From an uncultured Pelagibacteraceae bacterium (GTDB lineage Bacteria; Pseudomonadota; Alphaproteobacteria; Pelagibacterales; Pelagibacteraceae): 47,170 bases of DNA. The translations under genes and the position numbers were made by a program. Position 1 is the stretch's first letter. Each line of letters begins with the position of its first letter. Shown piece after piece: positions 25,171 to 35,792 of the stretch. Under the pieces are notes generated by a model. The model saw only the letters and a list, made by a program, of their open reading frames with translations. It ran no database searches and had not been told where the DNA came from. The DNA lies in assembly GCA_902569105.1 (NCBI GenBank), contig CACFTE010000010.1:1-47170 (forward strand), written 5' to 3'.

Positions 25171-26462
25171 AAAATATATTTATCGCATTATTTATAACAT
25201 TATTGTTTTTTGGAAATGCTTCGGCACAAACAATTTTGCAGGCTTTGAAGGAAGCGTATAACAGCAATGCAGAATTAAACGCAGAAAGAGAGAATTTAAT
25301 TGTATCTGAGCAAGATCTAAAAATTATAAGAAGCGAGTATCTTCCAAGTGCAACTATTACAACCTCTAAAAGTCAAGAGGATACAAATAAGCTTACAAAT
25401 CAATCTGGTGGAGATGCATCAATAAATGATGTTGATCCACTTTCAACTTCAATAAAATTAGAACAAATTTTAATTGATTTTGGAAGAGGAGCTGATTATC
25501 AAAAGAAAAAAATTGGAATTGATTTAGCTAGAGCTAAATTACTGAATAAAGAACAAGACATTTTATTTAAAGCAATTGATGCTTATTCTGGTTTAGTTGC
25601 CGCAAAAGAAAAAGAAGAAATTAATAGAAAAAATGTTGAACTAAAAATATCTCAATTAGAAACAGATAGAATTAGATTAGAAAGGGGAGAAGTTAAATTA
25701 TCTGATGTTGCACAATCTGAGTCTTCATTGGCAGGTGCAGAGGCTCAATTCATTCAATCTCAAAATGAAGTTGTTACTAGTAAATTAAATTATGAAAATG
25801 TAATTGGAAAAATAGATATAAATACTTTACAGAAATCAATTCAAGCTATTGTAAATATTCCAACAAGTTTAGAAAATGCAATTGAATTATCAAAAACAAA
25901 TAATCATGTTGTTAAAATTGCTGAATTAGAGTTAGAGCAGGCTGAAAAAGATATTTTAATTGCAAAGTCAGATTTGGCACCAACAGCAAGCTTATCTCTT
26001 GAAAGATCCTATACTGAAGATCTTAGTACAACTTATGACGAGAGAGAAAAAGATGTTTTAAAAGCAACAGTCAGTTGGCCTTTTTATTCTGGTGGAAAAA
26101 AATTTGCGACGATAGATAAAAATCAAAGTATTAAAGTAAGGCAAAGATTACTTTTAGATAATGCAATTAAAAATAACTTAACTGAGGTTACAAGTGCCTG
26201 GGCAAATCTTCAATCATCTGAAAGTTTTTTAAATTCTGTGAGAGCGCAAGTTAAAGCTGCTGAAATAGCAAACGAGGGAATTACAGCAGAATATTTAAGT
26301 GGGGCAGGATCAAGATCAACTTTAGATGTAATACAGTCCAACTCTTTATTGCTAAATGCCCAAATCTCTTTGGCTAATGCTGAGAGAAATTATCTTCTTG
26401 CTCAGTATAATATTTTAAAGTCAATTGGATTGCTCACAAGTACTTATATAAACCTCAAGTAA
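25167..26462 (+). CDS. tolC: TolC-family outer-membrane efflux protein
   Basis: The 431-residue protein has a signal peptide (cleavage after ASA) and the duplicated TolC/OEP layout of coiled-coil helices with short beta-strand segments. The first half shows LQALKEAYNSNAELNAER; the repeat shows LENAIELSKTNNHVVKIAEL. SGAGSRSTLDVIQSNSLLLNAQISLANAERNYLLAQYNIL is the typical C-terminal helix. It forms the outer-membrane channel for RND/ABC exporters or type I secretion; no partner pump is encoded here. Confidence 0.92.
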   Translation: MKNIFIALFITLLFFGNASAQTILQALKEAYNSNAELNAERENLIVSEQDLKIIRSEYLPSATITTSKSQEDTNKLTNQSGGDASINDVDPLSTSIKLEQILIDFGRGADYQKKKIGIDLARAKLLNKEQDILFKAIDAYSGLVAAKEKEEINRKNVELKISQLETDRIRLERGEVKLSDVAQSESSLAGAEAQFIQSQNEVVTSKLNYENVIGKIDINTLQKSIQAIVNIPTSLENAIELSKTNNHVVKIAELELEQAEKDILIAKSDLAPTASLSLERSYTEDLSTTYDEREKDVLKATVSWPFYSGGKKFATIDKNQSIKVRQRLLLDNAIKNNLTEVTSAWANLQSSESFLNSVRAQVKAAEIANEGITAEYLSGAGSRSTLDVIQSNSLLLNAQISLANAERNYLLAQYNILKSIGLLTSTYINLK

Positions 26463-26494
26463 ATCAACCCTTTTTAACAAAAAAAATATTTATA

Positions 26495-26524
26495 TTGCAA
26501 ATGAGAACAAAAGTAGTACATAAT
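26495..26524 (+). promoter_or_regulatory. recA promoter
   Basis: TTGCAA (26495-26500) and CATAAT (26519-26524) are 18 bp apart, 46 bp before the recA ATG. The SOS-like box falls between the two hexamers. Confidence 0.5.
26505..26519 (+). promoter_or_regulatory. SOS (LexA) box of recA, one mismatch
   Basis: GAAC-AAAAGTA-GTAC differs by one base from the GAAC-N7-GAAC pattern. Over 21 bp it matches the umuD box at 16 positions, including GAGAACAAAA and the trailing ACAT. Its position between -35 and -10 suits a repressor. Confidence 0.7.
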
Positions 26525-26569
26525 AAAACATGATTCGATTGTTAAAAAACGTAAAAAAAGAGGCAAAAA

Positions 26570-27688
26570 ATGACGAAAAATAACTTAAAAGTGGTGAAAT
26601 CCACAAAAGATAAAGAATTGGAAAATAAAGAAAAAAATAAAGCTTTAGACGCAGCAATAAGCCAAATTACAGATAATTTTGGAAAAGGTTCTGTAATGAA
26701 ACTTGGCCAGCAAAAAGCTATGGATGTAGAGTCTGTTTCTACAGGATCTTTAAGCTTAGACTTGGCATTAGGTATAGGTGGACTTCCAAAAGGAAGAATT
26801 ATTGAAATTTATGGACCAGAGTCATCTGGAAAAACAACATTAGCATTACAAGTTGTTGCAGAAGCTCAAAAAGCTGGCGGTATTTGTGGCTTTGTTGATG
26901 CAGAGCATGCTTTAGATCCAGTTTACGCAAAAAAATTAGGCGTAGATACTGAAGAACTATTAATTTCTCAACCAGATACTGGTGAACAAGCGTTAGAAAT
27001 TACTGATACTTTAATTAAATCAGGCTCAATGTCAGTACTTGTTGTCGACTCTGTTGCAGCGCTAACTCCAAGAGCTGAAATAGAAGGTGATATGGGAGAT
27101 CATCATGTTGGTCTTCAAGCTAGATTAATGAGTCAAGCTTTAAGAAAGTTAACAGGCTCAATTTCACGAACAAATACAATGGTTATTTTCATTAACCAAA
27201 TCAGAATGAAAATTGGTGTTATGTTTGGTAGTCCAGAAACTACATCAGGTGGTAACTCTTTAAAATTCTATTCTTCTGTTAGAATGGATATTAGAAGAAC
27301 TGGAGCAATTAAAGATAAAGATGAAGTAATTGGAAACACAACAAGAGTAAAAGTTGTGAAAAATAAAGTTGCACCACCATTTAAAGTTGTTGAATTTGAC
27401 TTAATGTATGGAAAAGGAATTAGCAAAACAGGTGAGTTGATTGATTTAGGCGTTAAAGCTGAAATAGTTGAAAAATCAGGCGCATGGTATGCTTATAAAG
27501 GTGAGAAAATCGGACAAGGTAAAGAAAATGCGAAACTTTATCTTGAACAAAATCCAAAAGCAGCTGCTGAAATTGAAATGACCATAAGAGAAAAAGCTGG
27601 ATTAATTTCTAAAAAAATCGAAGGAAATCCTATCGAAAAAGAGAAAGTGGCATCTGCTGAAGAAGAAGCACCTTCCAAAAAAAATTAG
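26570..27688 (+). CDS. recA: RecA recombinase
   Basis: RecA forms ATP-dependent filaments on single-stranded DNA for strand exchange and triggers self-cleavage of LexA and UmuD. The 372 residues include Walker [10 protein letters not shown], the RecA signature ALKFY-like [28 protein letters not shown] and [15 protein letters not shown]. The N-terminal extension is Lys/Asn-rich. AGAGG lies before the ATG. It shares its SOS-like operator with umuDC in this window. Confidence 0.98.
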   Translation: MTKNNLKVVKSTKDKELENKEKNKALDAAISQITDNFGKGSVMKLGQQKAMDVESVSTGSLSLDLALGIGGLPKGRIIEIYGPESSGKTTLALQVVAEAQKAGGICGFVDAEHALDPVYAKKLGVDTEELLISQPDTGEQALEITDTLIKSGSMSVLVVDSVAALTPRAEIEGDMGDHHVGLQARLMSQALRKLTGSISRTNTMVIFINQIRMKIGVMFGSPETTSGGNSLKFYSSVRMDIRRTGAIKDKDEVIGNTTRVKVVKNKVAPPFKVVEFDLMYGKGISKTGELIDLGVKAEIVEKSGAWYAYKGEKIGQGKENAKLYLEQNPKAAAEIEMTIREKAGLISKKIEGNPIEKEKVASAEEEAPSKKN

Positions 27689-27708
27689 CAGATAACTTTT
27701 AGTTGTTT

Positions 27709-27736
27709 AAAAGGGCGCTCGAAAGGGCGCCTTTTT
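27709..27736 (+). terminator. intrinsic terminator after recA
   Basis: The sequence AAAAGGGCGC, then TCGAAAGG, then GCGCCTTTTT forms a GC-rich stem with one bulged G and a T run. The motif AAGGGCGC is also repeated directly. It lies in the 98-bp recA-alaS gap. Confidence 0.7.
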
Positions 27737-27739
27737 CCC

Positions 27740-27759
27740 ATATAGACATATAGACATAG
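27740..27759. repeat. short tandem repeat between recA and alaS
   Basis: ATATAGAC occurs twice in tandem, followed by ATAG, just after the recA terminator. It may be part of the alaS promoter region or simple slippage. Confidence 0.4.
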
Positions 27760-27786
27760 AAAAAAAAAGCTGTATTTTTAGAGAAT

Positions 27787-30450
27787 ATGGCAAAAACACT
27801 AAATGAAATAAGAACTACTTTTCTCAAATATTTTGAGAAAAATAATCACACTATTGTGGAGTCTAGTAATTTAGTTCCTAATAATGATCCTACATTGATG
27901 TTTGCTAATTCAGGAATGGTCCAGTTCAAAAATGTGTTCACAGGACTTGAAAAAAGAGATTATGTTCGTGCAACTACCTCACAAAAATGTGTTAGAGCTG
28001 GCGGAAAACATAACGATTTAGAAAATGTTGGGTATACACCTAGACATCATACATTTTTTGAAATGCTTGGTAATTTTTCATTTGGCGATTATTTTAAAGA
28101 TCAAGCAATAGAATTAGCATGGAATTTAGTTACTAAAGATTTTGGGATTGATAAAAATAGGCTTTATGTAACAGTTTTTAATGAAGATGATGAAGCATTT
28201 AACTTTTGGAAAAAAATTGCAGGCTTAAGCGAAAACAAGATAATTAGAATACCAACTTCAGATAATTTTTGGTCGATGGGGGAAACTGGTCCATGCGGTC
28301 CTTGTTCTGAAATCTTTTTTGATCATGGAGATAAGTTAAAAGGTGGTTTGCCAGGTACAAAAGATCAAGATGGCGATCGTTACATAGAAATATGGAATCT
28401 CGTCTTTATGCAGTTTGAGCAGATTACAAAAGATAAAAGAATTAATTTACCAAAACCATCTGTAGACACTGGAATGGGTTTAGAGAGAATTGCAGCCTTA
28501 TTACAAGGAACTCACGACAACTATGAAACAGATCATTTTAAAAAAATTATAAGTGCTACATCTGAAGCAGTTAAAAAGAAGCCAGATCAAAATAATTTAT
28601 CAAGTTTTAGAGTTATAGCTGACCATTTAAGAGCAAGCTCATTTCTAATTGCTGAAGGAGTTTTACCTTCAAACGAAGGAAGAGGATATGTTCTTAGAAG
28701 AATAATGAGAAGAGGAATGAGACACTCTCATTTACTTGGATCTAAAGAACCAATTTTTTATAATATTTTTAAAACATTAATGGATGAGATGTCTGGAAAC
28801 TACCCTGAACTCAAAAGAGCAGAAGCTTTAATTAAAGAAACTTTAAAAATGGAAGAGGAAAAATTTTTAGTGCTTCTTGAAAGAGGAATGAAAATACTAG
28901 ATGAAGAAATTACAAAAATAGACAAAGTTTTACCAGGTGAAGTTGCTTTTAAACTTTATGACACTTATGGATTTCCATTAGATTTAACACAAGACATTTT
29001 AAAAAATAAATTACTAGAAATAGATAATAAAAAATTTGATGAACTAATGAAACAAAGTAGGGAACTTGCAAAGAAAAATTGGAAAGGTTCTGGAGATAGT
29101 GCAGTTGATGATATTTGGTTTGCAATTAGAGACAAATTGGGAGCAACAGAGTTTCTTGGATATGAAACTGATCAAGCAGAGGGTGTTGTTCAATCTTTGT
29201 TAAAAAATAACGAACAGGTAGAGTCTTTAAAGGCTGGTGATGAAGGTATGATTATTTTAAATCAAACACCTTTTTATGGAGAATCTGGAGGACAAGTTGG
29301 TGACACTGGAGCAATAATAACAAACAATTGTAAATTTGAAGTTTCAGATGTTCAGAAAAAATTAGGAGATCTGTTTGTTCATTATGGAAAGGTAATTTCT
29401 GGTGAAATTAAAATTAATGAAAGTGTTGAATTAAAAATTAACGTTGAAAGAAGAGAAAATATAAGAGCTTATCATTCAGCAACACATTTATTACATGAGT
29501 CATTGAGAAGAGTTTTAGGAACCCACGTAACACAAAAAGGGTCTTTAGTTGAGGCGGACAGACTGAGATTTGACTTCAGTCATATGAAGCCAATTTCACC
29601 AGAAGAAATAGAAAAAATTGAAAGCTTTGTTAATTCAATGGTTGAGACTAAATCTGATGTAAAAACAAGACTTATGACACCGAAAGAGGCTGTAGATAAT
29701 GGTGCCTTAGCTTTATTTGGAGAAAAATATGGTGATGAAGTGAGAGTTTTATCTATGGGAGATGAAAAAAATAAATATTTTTCTACAGAATTATGTGGAG
29801 GCACACATGTAAGAAATACAGGTGATATTGGTAAATTTAAAATTATAAGCCAATCATCAATTGCTGCAGGAGTAAGAAGAGTTGAAGCTTTAAGAGAAAA
29901 ACAATTAGATAATTATCTAAAAAATAAAGAAAAACTTTCTGATCTTTCTAATCAAAAAAATGAGGAAACTATAAAAGAGCTTTCAGAAAAAATAATTAAA
30001 CTTGGTGCAAAACCAAATCTAGAGAAAAAAAATCCATCTGAAATAATTAAAGAATTAACAAAGCAATTAGATAATTTATCTGTTGGATCAATTTTAGATG
30101 ATAAAACAAAAAATATTATTAAAGATGAAATTATTAATGGAACTAAGGTTAGATTACAAAAAATCAAAGATCTTCCTTCAAAAGAGTTAAGAAAATTAGT
30201 TGATAAAGGAAAAAAAGAGTTAGGTGAAGGAATTGTAATTATTTTTGCAAGTAAAGACGATAAAATAGGTTTGGCAGTAGGTGTAACAGACAGTTTAATA
30301 CAAAAATATAATGCCGTTGATTTTGCTAAAAAAGGTTCAGAAATTATTGGAGGAAAAGGTGGTGGTGGAAGAGCAGATTTTGCTCAAGCTGGTGGAGTTG
30401 ACAGCTCAAAAATAGACGAAGCTTTAGATAATCTTAAATCTTTAATTTAA
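27787..30450 (+). CDS. alaS: alanyl-tRNA synthetase
   Basis: This enzyme charges tRNA-Ala and edits mischarged Ser/Gly. The 887-residue length is normal. Seen in order are the class II catalytic core ([59 protein letters not shown]), the editing domain with zinc ligands in [13 protein letters not shown] and ELCGGTHV, and the C-Ala domain ending [16 protein letters not shown]. Its last 9 bp overlap the icd gene on the other strand. Confidence 0.98.
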   Translation: MAKTLNEIRTTFLKYFEKNNHTIVESSNLVPNNDPTLMFANSGMVQFKNVFTGLEKRDYVRATTSQKCVRAGGKHNDLENVGYTPRHHTFFEMLGNFSFGDYFKDQAIELAWNLVTKDFGIDKNRLYVTVFNEDDEAFNFWKKIAGLSENKIIRIPTSDNFWSMGETGPCGPCSEIFFDHGDKLKGGLPGTKDQDGDRYIEIWNLVFMQFEQITKDKRINLPKPSVDTGMGLERIAALLQGTHDNYETDHFKKIISATSEAVKKKPDQNNLSSFRVIADHLRASSFLIAEGVLPSNEGRGYVLRRIMRRGMRHSHLLGSKEPIFYNIFKTLMDEMSGNYPELKRAEALIKETLKMEEEKFLVLLERGMKILDEEITKIDKVLPGEVAFKLYDTYGFPLDLTQDILKNKLLEIDNKKFDELMKQSRELAKKNWKGSGDSAVDDIWFAIRDKLGATEFLGYETDQAEGVVQSLLKNNEQVESLKAGDEGMIILNQTPFYGESGGQVGDTGAIITNNCKFEVSDVQKKLGDLFVHYGKVISGEIKINESVELKINVERRENIRAYHSATHLLHESLRRVLGTHVTQKGSLVEADRLRFDFSHMKPISPEEIEKIESFVNSMVETKSDVKTRLMTPKEAVDNGALALFGEKYGDEVRVLSMGDEKNKYFSTELCGGTHVRNTGDIGKFKIISQSSIAAGVRRVEALREKQLDNYLKNKEKLSDLSNQKNEETIKELSEKIIKLGAKPNLEKKNPSEIIKELTKQLDNLSVGSILDDKTKNIIKDEIINGTKVRLQKIKDLPSKELRKLVDKGKKELGEGIVIIFASKDDKIGLAVGVTDSLIQKYNAVDFAKKGSEIIGGKGGGGRADFAQAGGVDSSKIDEALDNLKSLI

Positions 30451-31656
30451 TTTTTTTTTCAATCTACGATCTAATTCATCTAAAAATTGATTAGTGGTTA
30501 AGAATTTTGTTGATGGACTTAATAGAATTGCTAAATCTTTTGTCATTGACCCACCTTCAACTGCATCTATACAAACTTTTTCTAGAGTATCTGAAAACTT
30601 AATTAATTCATTATCGTTATCTAATTTTCCTCTATGCGCTAAACCCCTTGTCCATGCAAAGATTGATGCAATTGGATTTGTTGAAGTTTCTTTACCTTGT
30701 TGATGCATTCTATAATGCCTTGTTACAGTTCCGTGTGCTGCCTCGGCTTCCATTGTTCTTCCATCGGGAGCTAATAATACACTTGTCATCAATCCCAAAG
30801 AACCATAGCCTTGGGCAACTGTATCTGATTGAACATCTCCATCATAATTTTTACATGCCCATATATACTTTCCACTCCATTTCATAGCACACGCTACCAT
30901 GTCATCAATTAGTCTATGTTCATAAATAATTTTATTTTTTTCAAAATCAGATTTAAACTCATCATTAAATACCCTCTCAAAAATATCCTTGAATCTACCA
31001 TCATACTTTTTCAAGATTGTATTTTTAGTAGAAAGATAAACTGGCCATTTTTTAATTAATCCATAATTTAAACAAGATCTAGCAAAATCCTCAATTGATT
31101 TATCCAGGTTGTACATCGATAATGCTACACCTGGTCCTGTAAAATTAAATACTTCAAATTTTTTTTCATCATTGCCATCTTCTGATGTCCATTTAAGTTC
31201 TAATTTTCCTTTTCCTGGTACCAAGAAATCTGTTGCTCTATATTGATCTCCAAATGCATGTCTTCCAATAACAACAGGATCAGTCCAAGATGGAACTAAT
31301 TTTGGAATATTCTTACAAATAATTGGTTCTCGAAATACTGTGCCACCAATAATGTTTCTTATTGTTCCATTTGGAGAACGCCACATTTTTTTTAAATTAA
31401 ATTCTTCTACTCTTCCTTCGTCAGGAGTTATTGTTGCACATTTAATACCAACTCCAATTTTTTTTATAGCGTTGGCACTATCAATTGTTACTTGGTCATC
31501 AGTTTTATCTCTACTTTCCATGCCAAGATCGTAATATTCGATACCAATATCTAAATAAGGAAGGATTAGTTTATTCTTGATAAATTTCCAAATAACTCTG
31601 GTCATTTCATCGCCATCTAATTCGACGACAGGGTTTTTAACCTTAATTTTGCTCAT
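30442..31656 (-). CDS. icd: NADP-dependent isocitrate dehydrogenase, eukaryotic-like type
   Basis: This TCA enzyme converts isocitrate to 2-oxoglutarate with NADP. The sequence ([96 protein letters not shown]) is the homodimeric type II form found in eukaryotes and alphaproteobacteria. ATG 31656 is chosen because it gives the usual [13 protein letters not shown] start and 404 residues. An in-frame ATG at 31716 would add 20 residues unlike the family and would leave only 8 bp to the psd start. Confidence 0.96.
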   Translation of the reverse strand: MSKIKVKNPVVELDGDEMTRVIWKFIKNKLILPYLDIGIEYYDLGMESRDKTDDQVTIDSANAIKKIGVGIKCATITPDEGRVEEFNLKKMWRSPNGTIRNIIGGTVFREPIICKNIPKLVPSWTDPVVIGRHAFGDQYRATDFLVPGKGKLELKWTSEDGNDEKKFEVFNFTGPGVALSMYNLDKSIEDFARSCLNYGLIKKWPVYLSTKNTILKKYDGRFKDIFERVFNDEFKSDFEKNKIIYEHRLIDDMVACAMKWSGKYIWACKNYDGDVQSDTVAQGYGSLGLMTSVLLAPDGRTMEAEAAHGTVTRHYRMHQQGKETSTNPIASIFAWTRGLAHRGKLDNDNELIKFSDTLEKVCIDAVEGGSMTKDLAILLSPSTKFLTTNQFLDELDRRLKKKLN

Positions 31657-31724
31657 ATTTTTGGTATATCTTTTAATAGACAGTGATTTATATACATGTT
31701 TAAAAAAAATTAGCAATAAAGGTT

Positions 31725-32372
31725 ATGATAAGTAAAGTCTTTCCAAAAATACACGCTGAGGGATATAAGTTTCTAGTTATATTCGGGGTAGCGACATTAG
31801 TATTTTATTTTATTAGTTCATTTCTAGGACTAATAGGTTTGGTGTTAACTATATGGTGTTATTATTTTTTTAGAGATCCAGAAAGACAATCAATTAATAG
31901 TGACGATTATCTTGTTAGCCCGGCTGATGGAGAGATAATCAAAGTTGAAGAGGTTAATGGACCAAAAGAATTGGGATTAGAAAAAAAAAAAATGACAAAG
32001 ATTAGCGTTTTTATGAATGTATTTGATTGTCATGTAAATAGATCACCATGTTCAGGTTCAATTTCAGAAATAAATTATGTAGCAGGAAAATTTATTAATG
32101 CTTCTATGGATAAAGCTAGCGAAGATAATGAAAGATGCTACTACAAAATTAAAAACTCATTTGGTGAGGATGTAATTGTAGTTCAAATAGCAGGTCTAAT
32201 TGCTAGAAGGATTGTGACTGAATGTTCTAAAGATAATGTGATACAACAAGGATCAAGAATTGGAATGATTAGATTTGGCAGTAGGGCAGATATATATTTT
32301 GAAAATTATAAACCGCTTGTTAAATTAGAGCAAAGGTCACTTGCAGGAGAAACATTGTTAGCAAAAAGATAA
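31725..32372 (+). CDS. psd: phosphatidylserine decarboxylase, short form
   Basis: This enzyme decarboxylates phosphatidylserine to phosphatidylethanolamine at the inner membrane. The 215-residue protein has two N-terminal hydrophobic segments, RDPERQSI, VSPADGEI, MNVFDCHVNRSP and the self-cleavage site G185-S186 in RFGSRADIYF. That Ser becomes the pyruvoyl cofactor. This is the short, pyruvoyl-type form common in alphaproteobacteria and archaea. It ends exactly one base before the pssA ATG. Confidence 0.96.
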   Translation: MISKVFPKIHAEGYKFLVIFGVATLVFYFISSFLGLIGLVLTIWCYYFFRDPERQSINSDDYLVSPADGEIIKVEEVNGPKELGLEKKKMTKISVFMNVFDCHVNRSPCSGSISEINYVAGKFINASMDKASEDNERCYYKIKNSFGEDVIVVQIAGLIARRIVTECSKDNVIQQGSRIGMIRFGSRADIYFENYKPLVKLEQRSLAGETLLAKR

Positions 32373-33167
32373 ATGGAACCTAAAAAAAATTTTAAAATTG
32401 TAACACCAAAAAATCCAAGAGTATTATTACCTAATATTTTTACTTTGGTGGGTGTTTGTATTGGGCTTACATCAATTAAATTCGCATTTGATGGTAGATT
32501 TGAAATGGCAGTCATAGCAATTATCGTTGCAGGTGTTATAGATGGTTTAGACGGAAGAATAGCAAGATTAATAGGCGCAGCAACTAAGGTTGGAAAAGAA
32601 TTAGACTCTCTTACGGATGTAATAAGTTTTGGAGTTGCACCAGCATTTATAATGTACTTTTATGTTATGAAAGATTTAGGAAGAATTGGATGGTTAATTT
32701 CATTAATATATGTTGTTTGTGTAGTGTTAAGATTGGCAAGATTTAATATAAGTTCTAATTCTGAACCATCTTGGAGAGATAATTTTTTTGAAGGAGTACC
32801 GTCACCAGCCGGAGGCATTTTAGTTTTAATACCACTAATATATAGTTTTAGTGAAATTCAATTTGTAAATATAAATAACAATATATTTGTACCAGTTTTA
32901 TTTCTAATTATTTCTGTGCTTTTAATAAGTAAAATTCCAACATACTCACTAAAGAAAATCGTAGTTAAAAGGAATACCACAATATTTTTATTATTTAGTG
33001 TAATATTATTTTTTGGTTTACTGCTTGTTTTCACTTTTAATACTATCTTAATTTCAGCATTAATATATCTTTTGATAATACCTATAAGTTTAACGCATTA
33101 TCTATCATTAAAGAAAAAATTTTTGACACAATTTGATGATAGTGATGATCACGAAGATATTCTTTAA
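32373..33167 (+). CDS. pssA: CDP-diacylglycerol-serine O-phosphatidyltransferase
   Basis: This membrane CDP-alcohol phosphatidyltransferase makes phosphatidylserine, the substrate of the preceding Psd. The catalytic signature D-G-x-D-G-R-x-A-R-x(n)-G-x-x-x-D-S-x-x-D reads DGLDGRIAR, then GKELDSLTDVISFGVAP. About eight hydrophobic segments follow in 264 residues. Its stop shares one base with the next ATG. Confidence 0.96.
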   Translation: MEPKKNFKIVTPKNPRVLLPNIFTLVGVCIGLTSIKFAFDGRFEMAVIAIIVAGVIDGLDGRIARLIGAATKVGKELDSLTDVISFGVAPAFIMYFYVMKDLGRIGWLISLIYVVCVVLRLARFNISSNSEPSWRDNFFEGVPSPAGGILVLIPLIYSFSEIQFVNINNNIFVPVLFLIISVLLISKIPTYSLKKIVVKRNTTIFLLFSVILFFGLLLVFTFNTILISALIYLLIIPISLTHYLSLKKKFLTQFDDSDDHEDIL

Positions 33168-34081
33168 TGAAAGAAAATAGTATAGTTTCACTAGCTGACT
33201 CAAATTATTTTGAACTTTTAAACGAATTAATAGACTCAATTCAAAGATTTGATCAATCAAAATCTATTGCAATTTGTATACTTGATGCTGGATTAACTGA
33301 AAAACAGAAGAAAACTCTTTCAGTAAAAGTTGATGAAATAAAAAATGCAGAATGGGATATTGAAGTACCAGGATTTAAAGTCAGAGGAAAAGAATGGTTA
33401 AAAAGTCAAGTTTCAAGAGCCTTTCTTCCAAGTTATTTCCCTAATTATAAAAAGTATTTATGGATTGATTGTGATGCTTGGGTTCAAGAATGGTCATCTA
33501 TTGAACTTTATTTTAAGGCTTGCGAAGATGGTAAACTTGGAATTACCCAAACCATAGCCCCTGGCTACAAAATAATGTCAAAAGTTAAATGGCTATTTGG
33601 TAAATTAGCAGTAGTAAAATCTCAAAACTTTAAGCATGCAGTTAGTTCTAAAATAGGAATTGAAAAAGCTAGAAAATTAGCCTTTGCCCCTCACATTAAT
33701 ATAGGAGTGTTTTCATTAGAAAAAAATTCAAAATGTTGGACTGTTTGGCAGGAAAACTTAAAACAAACTTTAAGTGCAGGTCAAATTTTTGGCTCTGAAG
33801 GTTTAGCGATAAATATGAGTGTTTATATCGATGGAGTTGAGACAGAATTTTTACCGATAAATTGTAATTGGATTGCTAGTAATTTACTTCCAAAATTTGA
33901 CCAAGATAAAAATAAATTTGTAGAACCTTTTCTACCAAATCTTCCAATAGGAGTAATGCATCTTGCAGCTGGGATTTGGAGAGATGGAAAAGATATGAGA
34001 ATAGATAATTCTATTAAAATAGATATCGAAACATTAGATAAAAATAAAGTTTCAAAAAGCTTAAGGTATTCTTCTAATTGA
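33167..34081 (+). CDS. GT-A fold glycosyltransferase-like protein
   Basis: The 304-residue cytosolic protein resembles GT8-like nucleotide-sugar glycosyltransferases. It starts SIVSLADSNYFELLNELIDSI, has the metal-binding D-x-D in YLWIDCDAWVQ, a late NIGVFSLEKNS segment, and HLAAGIWRDGK near the C-terminus, where GT8 enzymes have a His ligand. The donor and acceptor are unknown. It is translationally coupled to pssA (1-bp overlap) and to rlmE (TTGA overlap), so it is expressed with phospholipid genes. A glycolipid product is possible. Confidence 0.62.
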   Translation: MKENSIVSLADSNYFELLNELIDSIQRFDQSKSIAICILDAGLTEKQKKTLSVKVDEIKNAEWDIEVPGFKVRGKEWLKSQVSRAFLPSYFPNYKKYLWIDCDAWVQEWSSIELYFKACEDGKLGITQTIAPGYKIMSKVKWLFGKLAVVKSQNFKHAVSSKIGIEKARKLAFAPHINIGVFSLEKNSKCWTVWQENLKQTLSAGQIFGSEGLAINMSVYIDGVETEFLPINCNWIASNLLPKFDQDKNKFVEPFLPNLPIGVMHLAAGIWRDGKDMRIDNSIKIDIETLDKNKVSKSLRYSSN

Positions 34082-34689
34082 AAAAAAATAAAATATCAAA
34101 AGAATGGATTAATAGACAACACAGAGATATTTACGTAAAAAAATCAAAATTAGAAGGTTTTAGGTCAAGAGCAGTTTATAAATTAAAAGAAATCAATGAT
34201 AAATATAAGATTCTTAAAAATGGTTTTTCAGTAATTGACTTGGGAGCAGCTCCAGGAGGGTGGTCACAATTCGTAATTCAGAAATATAAAAAATGTAAAC
34301 TTCTATCTATAGATTTAAAAGAAATGGAACCAATCGGTAATTCATACCAAATTATTGGAGATTTTAATAAAGAAAGTTCAAAAGATAAAATAATTACTTA
34401 TTTTAAAGAAAAAGTTGATCTGGTTATGTCTGATATGGCTGTAAATACTACAGGAAATAAAAATTTAGACTCAGTAGTTACAGGAGAGTTGTGTATGGAA
34501 GCCCTGACATTTGCTAAAGATCAGCTTAAACCAAATGGTTTTTTTGTATCAAAAATATTCATGGGATCTACATTTAATGAAATTGTAGGTGAGGCAAAAT
34601 TGACCTTTTTCGAAACAAATATTTATAAACCACCATCAAGTAGAAAAGAGTCAAAAGAAAGTTTCATAATTTGTAAAAAATTAAGATAG
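34078..34689 (+). CDS. rlmE: 23S rRNA 2'-O-methyltransferase RlmE (FtsJ)
   Basis: This SAM-dependent enzyme methylates the ribose of U2552 in the ribosomal A loop. The 203 residues contain SRAVYKLKEI, the SAM motif VIDLGAAPGGWSQF, DLVMSDMAVNTTG, FVSKIFMG and KESFIICK, giving the K-D-K-E catalytic tetrad. The start is TTG, overlapping the previous stop as TTGA. Confidence 0.95.
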   Translation: MKKNKISKEWINRQHRDIYVKKSKLEGFRSRAVYKLKEINDKYKILKNGFSVIDLGAAPGGWSQFVIQKYKKCKLLSIDLKEMEPIGNSYQIIGDFNKESSKDKIITYFKEKVDLVMSDMAVNTTGNKNLDSVVTGELCMEALTFAKDQLKPNGFFVSKIFMGSTFNEIVGEAKLTFFETNIYKPPSSRKESKESFIICKKLR

Positions 34690-34727
34690 ACCACTTTTAT
34701 TTATAAAAGAATCGTATATAAAAGATT

Positions 34728-35792
34728 ATGGATCCCATCAAAGAAGCACTTACATTTGACGACGTAACACTTGCTCCCAAATATTCCGAGGTACTACCGT
34801 CGGATGTCGATACAAGTATTAAACTTACTAAAAATATTAAACTTAAAGTTCCATTGTTATCTTCCGCAATGGATACTGTAACAGAGTCGAAAATGTGCAT
34901 CGCAATAGCTAAAGCTGGTGGAATTGGAATTATACATAGAAATTTAGATATCAAATCACAAGTAACTGAATTAAGAAAAGTCAAAAAAAAAAAATTATTA
35001 GTTGGTGCTGCTGTCGGTGCTGGAATAAATGAATTTGAGAGAGCAAAAAATCTTTTAAAAGAGAACATAGATTTAATTGTAGTTGATACAGCTCACGGTC
35101 ATACAAAAAAAGTTGCAGACATAATAAAAAAAATAAAAAAAATTAAACCTAAAAAAACTGCTTTATGTGCAGGCAATATTGCAACAGCAGAAGCTGCAAA
35201 GTTCCTAATAAATTTGGGAGTTGATATTATTAAAGTTGGAATTGGACCAGGATCAATTTGTACAACAAGATTAGTTGCAGGAATCGGAGTTCCTCAGTTG
35301 AGTGCAATTTTGAACGTTAGAAATGGTTTAGCAAAAAGAAAAACTGTAATAATTGCAGACGGAGGAATTAAATTTTCTGGTGATATTGCAAAAGCTTTAT
35401 CTGCCGGTGCAGACGCTGTAATGATAGGATCTTTATTTGCAGGCACAGATGAAGCTCCTGGAAAAATTATTAAAAGGGAGGGAAAATTATTTAAAAGCTT
35501 CAGAGGAATGGGGTCTATTGGAGCTATGAACAAAGGTTCAGCTGATAGGTATTTTCAAAAAAAACAAAGCGATAGTTCAAAATACGTCCCAGAAGGGGTG
35601 GAGGGTTTTATAAAATACAAAGGTTCAGTAACAAAAATTATTTATAGACTAGTTGGAGGATTAAGATCATCCATGGGTTATCTAGGTTGTAAACAAATAA
35701 AGAATCTTAAAAATAAACCTAAATTTGTTAAAATAACAAAAGCTGGTTTCTATGAAAGTATGGTACATAATATCGATAAAGTAATCAGATAA
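34728..35792 (+). CDS. guaB: IMP dehydrogenase lacking the CBS (Bateman) module
   Basis: This enzyme oxidises IMP to XMP, the committed step to GTP. The protein has 354 residues against about 485 in E. coli. The barrel is complete: [37 protein letters not shown], the catalytic C178 in [19 protein letters not shown], and the flap with DRYFQ. The two CBS domains that normally interrupt the barrel are absent, since ELRKVKKKK at 81-89 joins directly to [10 protein letters not shown]. It should be active but without ATP/GTP control through a Bateman module. It lies two genes before guaA. Confidence 0.93.
   Translation: MDPIKEALTFDDVTLAPKYSEVLPSDVDTSIKLTKNIKLKVPLLSSAMDTVTESKMCIAIAKAGGIGIIHRNLDIKSQVTELRKVKKKKLLVGAAVGAGINEFERAKNLLKENIDLIVVDTAHGHTKKVADIIKKIKKIKPKKTALCAGNIATAEAAKFLINLGVDIIKVGIGPGSICTTRLVAGIGVPQLSAILNVRNGLAKRKTVIIADGGIKFSGDIAKALSAGADAVMIGSLFAGTDEAPGKIIKREGKLFKSFRGMGSIGAMNKGSADRYFQKKQSDSSKYVPEGVEGFIKYKGSVTKIIYRLVGGLRSSMGYLGCKQIKNLKNKPKFVKITKAGFYESMVHNIDKVIR

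Noticed and set aside
27740-27759. CRISPR or other array from the ATATAGAC repeat
   Set aside because: There are only two 8-base copies without spacers and no cas genes.
31657-31716. 20-residue N-terminal extension of isocitrate dehydrogenase
   Set aside because: Family members start at the MSKIKVKNP-type Met; the extension would crowd the psd start and has no recognisable signal.
34078-34689. RlmE with a non-ATG start being a broken gene
   Set aside because: TTG overlapping the previous stop is a normal coupled start here and the same TTGA overlap is used at 18562; all catalytic residues are present.
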